From Sulfitobacter faviae (lineage in GTDB: Bacteria; Pseudomonadota; Alphaproteobacteria; Rhodobacterales; Rhodobacteraceae): 64,000 nucleotides of DNA. Position 1 is the stretch's first letter; each line of letters starts with the position of its first letter. The stretch covers positions 2,356,001 through 2,420,000 of the forward strand of contig NZ_PGFQ01000001.1 of assembly GCF_029870955.1 (NCBI RefSeq). Reading direction: 5' to 3'. This document shows, piece by piece, positions 55,301 through 64,000 of the stretch. The notes under the pieces are model-generated. The model was not told the DNA's origin and made no database searches. It saw only the letters and a program-made list of their open reading frames with translations. The position numbers and the translations under genes are program-made.

Positions 55301-55773
55301 ATATCAAGCTGGCCGAACTGCGCCGCAAAGGCCCGGCCTATCTGCTGGAATGGGCGCGCAACCGCTGGGCGTGGGAGCGTGAGCGGCGCCGGGCGCCGCA
55401 AGAGACGAGCGGCGAGGGCGAGGGGGTTTCCTTCAACAGTTTGCGCATTCAGGCGGCGTTCCTCCGCGCGGTGGGACGGTATGAAACCCCGCAGTGGGAC
55501 GGACCAATGACCCTCTTCCGCCCGCCGCTGGATCGGCATTGGGCGGTCTCTGACGGGCAGTATGTCACAGCGGAGAAGGAATATGTCTATGAGGACAACC
55601 AGTGGCGGCAATATGCGCCGCGCTTGCAGGTGATCGAAGTGCCGGGCGATCACGTCAGCATGGTGCTGGCCCCGAATGTGACCGTGCTGGCCCAAGAGCT
55701 TGCCGAGGTGATTGCGGCAGCCCTGCCCGAAGGCGCAGGCTACGACCACACCCAAGCCACGGCGGCGGAATGA
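49343..55773 (+). CDS. Type I polyketide synthase, KS-AT-KR-DH-ACP-TE, four frame breaks
   Basis: About 2,144 residues if four one-base breaks are restored (51817-51819, 52855-52858, 53705-53708, 54358-54360). KS: Cys184 in TACSTS, His320 in ECHGTGT, His360 in TNIGHLD. AT: Ser633 in GHSMGEN, with AAHS where extender-diagnostic motifs (HAFH or YASH) normally stand, so the extender is not callable. KR: TGGFGGIG, an LDD motif (B-type) and catalytic Tyr in QVDYVAANAW. DH: HRTLDGRAIMPG and HPGLMD. ACP: Ser in DLGGHSLIAV (54733-54735). TE: GYSGGG (Ser at 55171-55173), Asp in LDTP, His in GDH. DH following KR is an unusual order. Confidence 0.9.
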
Positions 55774-56780
55774 TGCAACAACCGCCCCGCCTTCTGGTCG
55801 TCATCCTCAATTACCGCACCGCAGAGATGACCCTGCGCGCGGCTGAGGCCGCTTTGGCCGATATGCCCGATGCGGGTGCCGAATTGGTGATCGTCGACAA
55901 TGACAGCGGCGATGGCTCTGCCGCGCTTCTGGCGCAGGAGATTGCCGCGCGGGGCTGGGGCGCGGGCAACCGGGTACGGCTGATCGCATCGCCCCGCAAC
56001 GGCGGCTTTGGCGCGGGCAACAACTTGGCCATGCGGGCGGGGATGTCCGACGGGTCCGCGCCGGATTTCGTGCATGTGGTGAACTCGGATGCTTTCCTCG
56101 ATCGCGGCTGTATCGGGGCGCTCTTGGACCACCTGCAAAACCACCCCCGCGCCGGATTGGCTGGCAGCCATGTCCGCGGGGAGGATGATCTGCCCCATGC
56201 GACTGCCTTTCGTTTCCCCTCTGCCGCCGGAGAGTTGGAGGCCGCTGCGCGCTTTGGCCCGCTGACGCGGCTGCTCTCTGCCTCGGTCGTGGCGCCGCCC
56301 CTGCCTGAAAAGGCGGCGCAGGTTGATTGGGTGGCCGGAGCCAGTGTCATGATGCGGTGGGAGATGTTGGCCGAGATCGGCCTCTTCGACGAAGCCTATT
56401 TCCTCTATTATGAGGAAACCGACCTTTGCCTGCGGGCCGCGCGGGCGGGTTGGGACTGCTGGTATGTGCCGCAGGCGCGCTGCGTGCATGTCGGCTCGGT
56501 CTCCACCGGGATGAAGGAATGGCGGCGCATGCCGCGCTATTGGTTCGACAGCCGCCACCGCTATTTCGCCAAGAACCATGGCCGCGCCTATGCTGCACTG
56601 GCCACCTTCGCCCGGCTTGCCGGGGGCGGGTTGCACCATCTGCGCTGCCTGCTCACCGGGCGCCGCCCCGAAGACGCGCCGGGTTTCTATCGCGACCTTG
56701 CGGCCCATGCGCTCACCGCGCGGCGCGCGGCCCCCGCCGTTCAAGACCCAAGCCGTAGCCCCGCCACGGAGGACCGTTGA
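55770..56780 (+). CDS. Family 2 glycosyltransferase (rhamnosyltransferase-like) between the PKS and NRPS
   Basis: A 336-residue GT-A enzyme starting MMQQPPRLLVVILNYRTAE, with VIVDNDSGDGS, the acceptor/metal region HVVNSDAFL, and the FLYYEETDLCLRAARAGW motif of rhamnosyltransferase-like GT2 proteins. It overlaps the PKS stop (ATGATG) and its own stop overlaps the NRPS start (TGATG). It is therefore translated as part of one operon with both. A link between the polyketide/peptide and a sugar is inference from this position. Confidence 0.88.
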   Translation: MMQQPPRLLVVILNYRTAEMTLRAAEAALADMPDAGAELVIVDNDSGDGSAALLAQEIAARGWGAGNRVRLIASPRNGGFGAGNNLAMRAGMSDGSAPDFVHVVNSDAFLDRGCIGALLDHLQNHPRAGLAGSHVRGEDDLPHATAFRFPSAAGELEAAARFGPLTRLLSASVVAPPLPEKAAQVDWVAGASVMMRWEMLAEIGLFDEAYFLYYEETDLCLRAARAGWDCWYVPQARCVHVGSVSTGMKEWRRMPRYWFDSRHRYFAKNHGRAYAALATFARLAGGGLHHLRCLLTGRRPEDAPGFYRDLAAHALTARRAAPAVQDPSRSPATEDR

Positions 56781-59700
56781 TGACCGTCAGCTTCAAGACA
56801 GACCCGTTCACCGCCCTCTTGATGGGCGACGAATCCCTCACCATCGCCTGCGGCGACATGCTGCTGGCGGGCGGGCACCGGATCGCTGCCGTGCTCACCC
56901 GCGACGACGCGGTGCGCGCTTGGGCTGAGGGGCAGGGGCTGGCGCTTTGCCGCGATGCCGAGGAACTCTTGCCGATGGGGCTGGCCGCCGACTGGCTGTT
57001 GAGCATCGCCAACCTGCGGCTGATCCCCGATGCGGTTCTGGCGCTGCCCAAACGCGGGCGGTCAACTTTCACGATGGTCCGCTGCCGCGCTATGCCGGGC
57101 TCAACACACCCGCTTGGGCGATCATCAATGGCGAGGCGCGGCATGGGGTCAGTTGGCATCTGATCGAGACCGGCGTCGATACCGGCGACCTGCTGGCGCA
57201 GCGCGATGTTGATATCGCAGCCGATGAGACGGCCTTCAGCCTCAATTCCAAATGCTACGCCGCCGGGATGGAAAGCTTTGGCGAGGTTCTGGCTCAGTTG
57301 GAAAGCGGCAGCCTGCAAGCCACCGCCCAAGACCTGAGCCAGCGCAGCTATTTCGCGAAGGACAAACGGCCCGAGAACGGCGGGCTGATCGATTTTACCA
57401 AAACGGCGGAGGAGATCGGCGCGCTGGTTCGTGGCCTTGATTTCGGAAGCTATTGGAACCCGCTGACCACGGCGAAAATTCTGGGCACGGGTGGCGCGGT
57501 GCTCTCCGTGTCCCGCGTGGAACGCGCGGCGGGGCAGGGCGGCACGCCCGGCGAGGTTGTCGAGGTTGACGAGGCGCGGCTGATCGTGGCGGCGCAGGAC
57601 GGGCATATCGCCCTTCATGACCTGCGCGATATGGCGGGCGAGAGTGCTGCGCCCGCGCAGTTCTTCGCCGCCGGGGATATATTGCCTCAAACGGCTGGCA
57701 CGGCTCCGGCACCGGCTGGGGAGGCATATTGGCGGCGTGCTTTGACCGGGTTCGACGCGCTGCCGGTCCCATTGGCCTCGACTGCCGAAACGGCATCGAC
57801 ATGGAACGTTCGCGAACTCGCTCTGCCGCAGGGAAGCGACCCACTGCACCAAGTCGCCGCCGCCGCCCTCGTCGCGCTGCGCAGCGCCGGGGCCACCGAG
57901 GGCGGCATCGCGATGCTGCGTGAAGGCGCGCCGGCGCCGCTCATCGCCGATTGGCTGCCGATCACCATCACGGCAGAGGCGGAGACACCGGTGGCGGCGT
58001 TGCTGGCCCAGCTGGACCCCCAACTCACCCGCGCGAAGGATGCCGCGGGTTTCGCCCGCGACCTGCCGCTGCGCGATCCGGCAATTGACATGGCTGCCGC
58101 CCCGGATTTCGCGATCTCCTTTAGCGATGAACCGCTTGTGGGGGCAGCGCTGACCCTCTGCCTCACCCAACGGGGGCGCGGCTCCATGCCGACGCTGCGC
58201 GGCTGTCCGACGCCGCGGTCGACCTCCTCGCCGCGCGCTTTGAGGCGGCCTTTGCCAAGATCACCGACGCCTCGGACTGCAGCACCGTCTGGGCGCTTCC
58301 AGATACCGAGGCGCGGATCTTGGCCCGCGTCAACGCGACGACGCGCGCCTATGACCCCCACACCATCCACGCCGCTTTCGAGGCGCAGGTGGAGCGCACC
58401 CCCGACGCGCCCGCGCTGGTCTTTGAAGGTGAGACGCTGAGCTACGCCGCATTGAACGCCCGCGCCAACCAATTGGCGCATCTGCTGCGCGATAGGGGGG
58501 GGGGCCGGGGATGCCGGTAGCGCTTTGCGTCGCACGGGGGGGGACCTGCTGGTCGGCACGCTTGGCATCCTGAAAGCCGGAGCCGCCTATGTGCCGCTCG
58601 ATCCAGCCTATCCGGCAGACCGTCTGGCGCATTACCTCGCGGACAGCGGCGCATCTATCGTGGTCACGCAATCGGCCCTCACCGCCAGCCTGCCGCCGCA
58701 TGACCCGCGGGTGGTTGAGATCGACCGTGACCCGCGCCTTGCCACAGCACCGACGGCGAACCCCGCCGCCAGCGCCGGGCCGGATGACCTTGCCTATCTG
58801 ATCTACACCTCCGGCTCGACCGGGACGCCCAAGGGCGTCATGGTCAGCCACGGCAATGTGGCGAATTTCTTTGCCGGGATGGACGACCGGATCGACCATG
58901 AGGCGGGGGCGGTCTGGCTTGCCGTGACAAGCCTCAGCTTCGACATTTCGGTCTTGGAGCTGTTTTGGACCCTCGCGCGGGGGTTCAAACTGGTGCTGGC
59001 GGGCGATGACAGCCGGGCGCTCATGTCGAACGGCCCAATTGCCACGAGCGACCGCAGGATCGACTTTAACCTGTTCTATTGGGGCAATGACGATGGCGTC
59101 GGCCCCAAGAAATACGAACTGCTGCTTGAAGGGGCGAAATTCGCCGATGCCCACGGGTTCAACGCGGTCTGGACGCCCGAGCGGCACTTCCATGCCTTCG
59201 GCGGCCCTTACCCCAACCCCTCCGTCACCGGCGCGGCTGTGGCGGCGGTGACGCAGAACCTCGACGTGCGGGCAGGGTCCTGCGTGGCGCCGCTGCACCA
59301 TCCCGCACGGATTGCCGAGGAATGGGCGGTGATCGACAATCTGACCAATGGGCGCGTCGGCCTCGCCATCGCCAGCGGCTGGCAGCCCGACGATTTCGTG
59401 CTGCGCCCGGAGAACACGCCGCCCGAAAACAAGCCCGCGATGTATGACGCCATCGACCAACTGCGCAGGCTCTGGGCCGGGGAGCCGGTAGAATTCCCCG
59501 CGCCGATGGCACGCCCCATGCGGTGGTGACCCAGCCGCGCCCCGTCTCTGACAAACTGCCGATCTGGGTGACCACGGCGGGCAATCCGCAGACTTGGAAG
59601 GAAGCGGGGGAGATTGGGGCCAATGTGCTGACCCACCTGCTGGGGCAGTCTGTGGAAGAGGTCGCCGAGAAGATCAGGATTTACCATGACGCCCTGCGCG

Positions 59701-62038
59701 CGGCGGGCCATGATCCGGCGGACCATCGGGTTACCGTCATGCTGCACAGCTATCTCGCCCAGACCCGCGCCGAGGCCGAAGAGACGGCGCGCGGCCCGAT
59801 GAAGGACTACCTGCGCTCGGCGGCGGGGTTGATCAAACAATACGCATGGGCCTTCCCGGCCTTCAAAAAACCGGCGGGCACGACGAATCCGTTTGAGATC
59901 GACCTCGATGGCCTCTCGTCCGAGGAAATGGACGCGATCCTTGAGTTCGCCTTTCAACGCTATTTCAACGACAGCGGCATGTTCGGCACCGTGGCCGATG
60001 GTCTGGCGCGGGCCGAGCAACTCAAGCGGATCGGCGTGGATGAGATTGCCTGTCTGATCGACTATGGCATTCCGACCGACAAGGTGATGGCGGGGCTTGC
60101 GCCCTTGGCCGAGGTGTTGCACCGCGCCAATGCGGGCGGGCAACCGGCGGCAGATGACCACTCCATCGCCGCGCAGATCATTCGCCACGGGGTGACCCAC
60201 CTGCAATGCACGCCTTCAATGGCGCAGATGATGGTGATGAACGACGAGGCGCGCGGCGCTTTGGCGCGGATCAAATCGCTGATGATCGGGGGGAGGCGCT
60301 GCCCGGCACCCTGCTACGCGCCCTGCGCACGGCGACCTCGGCAAAGATCCAGAACATGTATGGCCCGACCGAGACGACGATCTGGTCCACGACCCATATG
60401 CTCGACGGTGCCGAGGCCACCACCGCGCCCATCGGCAGGCCAATCGCCAATACGCAAGTTCATATCCTCGACCCCGCGCGGCAGCCGCTGCCCATCGGTG
60501 CGCCGGGGGAGCTTTGGATCGGGGGCGATGGTGTCACGCAGGGCTATTGGCAACGGGCCGAGATGACGACGGCGCGTTTCATCGACGATTCTTTCACCGG
60601 TGGGGGTCACCTTTACGGCACGGGCGATCTGGTGCGGATGGACGCCGAGGGCGTGCTGCATTTCGAGGGCCGCGCCGATGCGCAGGTCAAGATACGCGGC
60701 CACCGGATTGAGCTAGGCGAGGTTGAGGCGCGTCTTGCCGAATTGCCGGAGGTGCGCCAAGCCGTGGCGGTGCTTCGCGAGGATGCCGGGCAGGGTGGCG
60801 CGCAGTTGATCGGCTATGTGGTCGCGGAAAAGACGGTGGATAGCGACGCCGCGCGGCGGCAATTGGCGGCGCATCTGCCCGATATCATGGTGCCGCAGGC
60901 CATCGTCACACTCTCTGCCATGCCACTGACGCCGAACAAGAAAATCGACCGCAAGGCGCTGCCCGCCCCGACCCGGCAAAGCGCGCCCACAAATGCCGCG
61001 CCGCAGGCCGAGACGCCCGCGGTCGGCAGCCAAGCGGCGATCGCGCAGGTCTGGAGCGCGCTTTTGGGGGTAGGGGACATTCGCGGCGAGGATAATTTCT
61101 TTGCCCTCGGCGGCCACTCGCTGCTGGCGGTACAGGCGCATCGCGACATCAAGGCGGCTTTGGGCGTCAGCGCCCTGTCGATCACCGATATCTTCCGTTT
61201 CCCGACCCTGGCCGGACTGGCGGCACATATCGACGGGCTGGGGGGCAAGACCGCCGCACCGGCCAAGACGCCTTCTGCCGCCGAGACGCCGGCACGGTCC
61301 GAGACCATGTCGAAACGTCGCCTCATGCGGGCCGCGCGTGGCCGCGGGCGGGGTGAGGTGACGGCGGAGGGCGAGATCAGGGCGGCTGTTCAGGCTCTTT
61401 TCGACCTGCCGGTCGCCGTCGCCGTGACCCGCCCCGGCAGAGCCTATCCGCCCTTGCTGGCGGGCGAAGCCACCCCCATCGCGCGCGCAGGGCCCAGACG
61501 GGTCGCCGAATTCACCGCCGGACGCCACGCGGCGCGGGAGGCAATGCAGGCGCTTGGCCATCCGCCCGCGCCGGTGCTGGCCAGCGCCGACCGCGCGCCG
61601 ATTTGGCCACCCGGCCTGACCGGGTCCATCAGCCACTGTGACGACTGGTGCATCGCGGTTCTGGCGCGCAGGGCAGAGGTGGAGACCCTCGGCGTCGATA
61701 TCGAAGACGACAGCCCGCTGCCCGCAGACCTGCTCACCGAAATCTGTCTTCCGGCGGAAATCACCCGCCTCGGCGGTGCGGACCTAGCGGCTGCGAAACG
61801 CATCTTTTGCGCCAAGGAGGCGGCCTATAAGGCGCAGTACCCAGCGACCAAGGCGCTTTTTGGCTTTGATCGGCTCGAGGTCACCCTATCTGGCGATAAT
61901 ACCACCTTCGACGCGCGATTTACCCAAGACACAGAAGGCTTTAGCCGCGGCAATAAGCTGCCGGGGCGGATCGCGTCGGTGGCGGGCCACCTTGTCAGCG
62001 GGGTGGCGATTGGGCAGATTGATCGCAAAGGAGCTTGA
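56780..62038 (+). CDS. NRPS: formyltransferase - partial C - A split by luciferase-like monooxygenase - PCP - PPTase; six frame breaks
   Basis: About 1,755 residues when one base is restored at each of 57056-57058, 58172-58176, 58495-58504, 58536-58543, 59503-59504 and 60288-60293. Residues about 1-290 are a formyltransferase (NFH and Asp of GVDTGD match the N-H-D triad). About 310-510 match only the C-terminal half of a condensation domain, without HHxxxDG. The A domain (A3 [11 protein letters not shown]) is interrupted after A4 (FDISVLELF) by a MupA/Atu3671-type flavin monooxygenase, about 755-1110. It resumes at A5 (NMYGPTET) and ends [10 protein letters not shown]. The pocket reads DILQMGMIWK, close to the glycine code. 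PCP Ser is in LGGHSLLAV (61118-61120). The C terminus is an Sfp-like PPTase ([14 protein letters not shown]). Confidence 0.9.
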
Positions 62039-62042
62039 TCTC

Positions 62043-62986
62043 ATGGTCGCACTCTCACGCCGTCTCTTTCTGGGGGGCGCCGCGCTTGCCAGCCTCGGCG
62101 GCGGGTCTTGGGTCTTTCGCCGGGCGCAGTTGCAGGACCGGGCGGAGGAACTCTATGCCACGCCGCTGAGCGCGCCTTCGGGGCCGATGCAGGTCTATCA
62201 TCTGGGGCATTCGCTGGTGGGCCGCGACATGCCCGCGATGCTGGCGCAGTTGGCGGGGGCGGGGCATAGCTATCACAGCCAGACCGGCTGGGGCAGTTCG
62301 CTGCGCGACCATTGGGAGCCGGATGTGCCTGTGAACGGGTTCGAGCGCTCCAACGATCACGCGCAGCACCGGCCCGCCCGGGCGGCCATCGGCTCGGGCG
62401 ATTACGGCGCGGTGGTGCTGACCGAGATGGTCGAGATCGCCGATGCCATCCGCTATCACGACAGCCCTGACTACCTTGCCCATTGGGCGCGGCTGGCCCA
62501 TGCCGCCCGGCCCGATATCCGCGTTTACCTCTATGAGACATGGCACCATACAGATGACGGCCACGGCTGGCTGAAGCGCATCGACCGGGACTTGAATAAA
62601 TACTGGCGGCGGCAGGTGATCTACCCCGCTTTGCTGGAAGCGGAGGTGCCCATTCATCTGATCCCCGCCGGGCAGGTCATGGCGGCCTTTGTCCGGGCGG
62701 TCGATGCCGCCGGTGGGGTGGGCGGTATCATCAGCCTGCATGACCTCTTTTCGCGCGATGAGAATGGCCGCCCCGATACGATCCACTTTAACGATCAGGG
62801 GCTTACCTCGTGGCACTGACCCATTACGCGACCCTCTATCACCGCGACCCGGCAGGGTTGCCCCACGAACTGCTGCGCGCCGACGGCACCCCGGCGCAGG
62901 CCCCAAGCGCGGAGGCCGCGCGGCTGATGCAGCGGGTGGTCTGGGACGTGGTCCGCGCCCATCCCGACAGCGGGGTCGCGGCATGA
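62043..62986 (+). CDS. Tat-exported SGNH/GDSL-type hydrolase, one-base frame break
   Basis: The N terminus has a twin-arginine signal (SRRLFLGGAALASLGG) after ATG 62043. The SGNH block I is LGHSLVG. A later DxxH block V occurs as DTIHFNDQG, and one added G at 62798-62801 continues it as AYLVALTHYATLYHRDP to the stop at 62986. Total length is about 314 residues. Such proteins often remove or add acetyl groups on exported glycans. The stop overlaps the next gene as ATGA, and it begins 4 bases after the NRPS stop. Confidence 0.8.
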
Positions 62987-64000
62987 GCGGTCTGGGCGGG
63001 CTGTTCTCGGTCCTGATGGTGGGCCACAGTCTTTTCGGGGCCGACGGGCCGGATATGCTGCAAGAGGCGCTGCGCGCCGGGGTGGGCCAAGGCGAGGTGC
63101 GCGCGCAGATCATCAACGGCGCGCCCCTGCGCTACAATTGGGATGAATCGGATCGGGCCGAGGGCGTGGATGCCCGTGCGCTGCTGCCCGAAGGGGACGT
63201 CACCCATCTCATCCTGACCGAGGCGATTCCGCTGGCCAATCACACCCGCTGGTCGGACACCGAAGTCTATGCGCAGGCCTTCTTTGGCCTCGCGGCGGCG
63301 GCCAATCCGGAAGTGAAAGTCTATCTGCAAGAGACATGGCATTCGCTGAAAAGCGGCAGCGGGGAGCCGGTGGCCTATGACGATCACGCCCATATCCCGT
63401 GGCGCGAAAGGTTGGAGAGCGATCTGCCCGTGTGGGAGGAGATCGCATCGGCCATGCGCGCGGGGCGCAGTTCCGAGAACGCGACGATTGAGGTGATTCC
63501 AGCCGGGCAAGCGATGGCCCGTCTCTATGATGAAATCGCCGCCGAGAACCTTCCCGGGCTGACCGGGATCGACGCGCTTTTCGCGGATGACATCCATCTG
63601 AACGACCTCGGCCACTACTTCGTCGCCATGGTGCAATATGCCACGCTGACGGGCAAAGACCCGCTGGGGCTGCCGACGGATTTCAATGATCGCTGGGGCA
63701 AGGCTTTCGACACGCCCCAGCCTGATCTTGCCCGCGCCTTGCAGCGGGTGGCCTGGGAGGCGGTGCAGGACTATCAGGGCGGTGCCGTGATGCCGGCGCC
63801 CCCGCGACGCGGCCCGTGGCCAAGGACAACGCCCAGACCGCGCCGATAGCCCCGACCGGCCCGCCCGCGCCCAGCCCGGCCAGCGATGCGCCCGGGGCGG
63901 CGAAACCTCTCGATCCGCCCGCCTCATTCGAGATTACCGCCCCTGAGGAGGCCGTTGCGGGCACCCGCGATATGGGCATCGGCCTCGCCGCCATTGCGGA
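62983..64000 (+). CDS. Second SGNH-type hydrolase, extended, one-base frame break, 3' end outside window
   Basis: A paralogue of the upstream SGNH protein starting MSGLGGLFSVLMVGHSLFGADGP, with a block V DDIHLNDLGHYFV. No clear Tat or Sec signal is seen. After the C run 63799-63803 one added C keeps the frame open. It runs through a Pro/Ala-rich linker (APIAPTGPPAPSPASDAPG) into a further domain (FEITAPEEAVAGTRDMGIG) that leaves the window. Without that base it would stop at 63849. The two hydrolases share about the same core and are coupled by ATGA. Confidence 0.78.

Overview
The window reads as chromosomal DNA of a high-GC marine alphaproteobacterium of the Rhodobacteraceae/Roseobacter group. 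The evidence is the gene content: class I PHA genes with a PhaR repressor, DUF1194, DUF2842 and DUF3572 proteins, an alphaproteobacterial glutamine-synthetase-like/amine ABC operon, and an H-NOX-like protein next to a GGDEF protein. Codon use is consistently GC-rich. No rRNA, tRNA, CRISPR array, prophage or transposase was found.

One property of the sequence affects the whole annotation. About 28 positions carry an apparent single-base deletion, nearly all inside G or C runs. Each breaks an otherwise well-conserved frame, and adding one base restores it. I treat these as probable homopolymer undercalls rather than pseudogenes, and annotate whole genes across them with the break positions.

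Layout. 1-4.2 kb: DUF1194 protein (cut by the edge), glyoxalase, thyA-folA, a cytochrome P450, a small secreted Cys protein. 4.3-7.5 kb: a broken cold-shock gene, an ArsC-like protein, and a bufferin-type RiPP operon on the minus strand (DUF2282 precursor, DUF692 enzyme, DUF2063 partner, DoxX). 7.6-12.7 kb: thrS, an MFS carrier, two alpha/beta hydrolases. 12.7-17.2 kb: the PHA locus phaZ / phaC-phaP-phaR, with palindromic CTGC-N3-GCAG sites before phaP and phaR. 17.2-26.8 kb: a DegT aminotransferase, then a minus-strand amine-use operon (ABC ATPase, binding protein, two permeases, two glutamine-synthetase-like ligases, a GATase, an FAD oxidase). 26.8-35 kb: two TerB-like proteins, DUF1330, rlmJ, pyrG, secG, a cobalt-type nitrile hydratase operon, purA. 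35-43 kb: a long acidic protein, thiN, a DMT transporter with an 18-copy hexanucleotide repeat upstream, a PleD-like GGDEF protein, DUF3572, a HAD phosphatase, DUF421 and DUF998 membrane proteins. 43.1-44.7 kb: a degenerate H-NOX protein coupled to a second GGDEF protein.

The most unusual region is 44.8-64 kb. A polysaccharide-type set (glycosyltransferases, a WecG/TagA enzyme, an O-antigen ligase/polymerase-like membrane protein) leads into one plus-strand, translationally coupled operon: a type I PKS (KS-AT-KR-DH-ACP-TE), a glycosyltransferase, an NRPS and two SGNH-type hydrolases. The NRPS has the order formyltransferase - truncated condensation - adenylation split by a luciferase-like monooxygenase - carrier protein - phosphopantetheinyl transferase, and its adenylation pocket reads close to the glycine code. 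The arrangement suggests a small acyl or aminoacyl product made beside, and perhaps attached to, an exported glycan. The last gene runs off the right edge.
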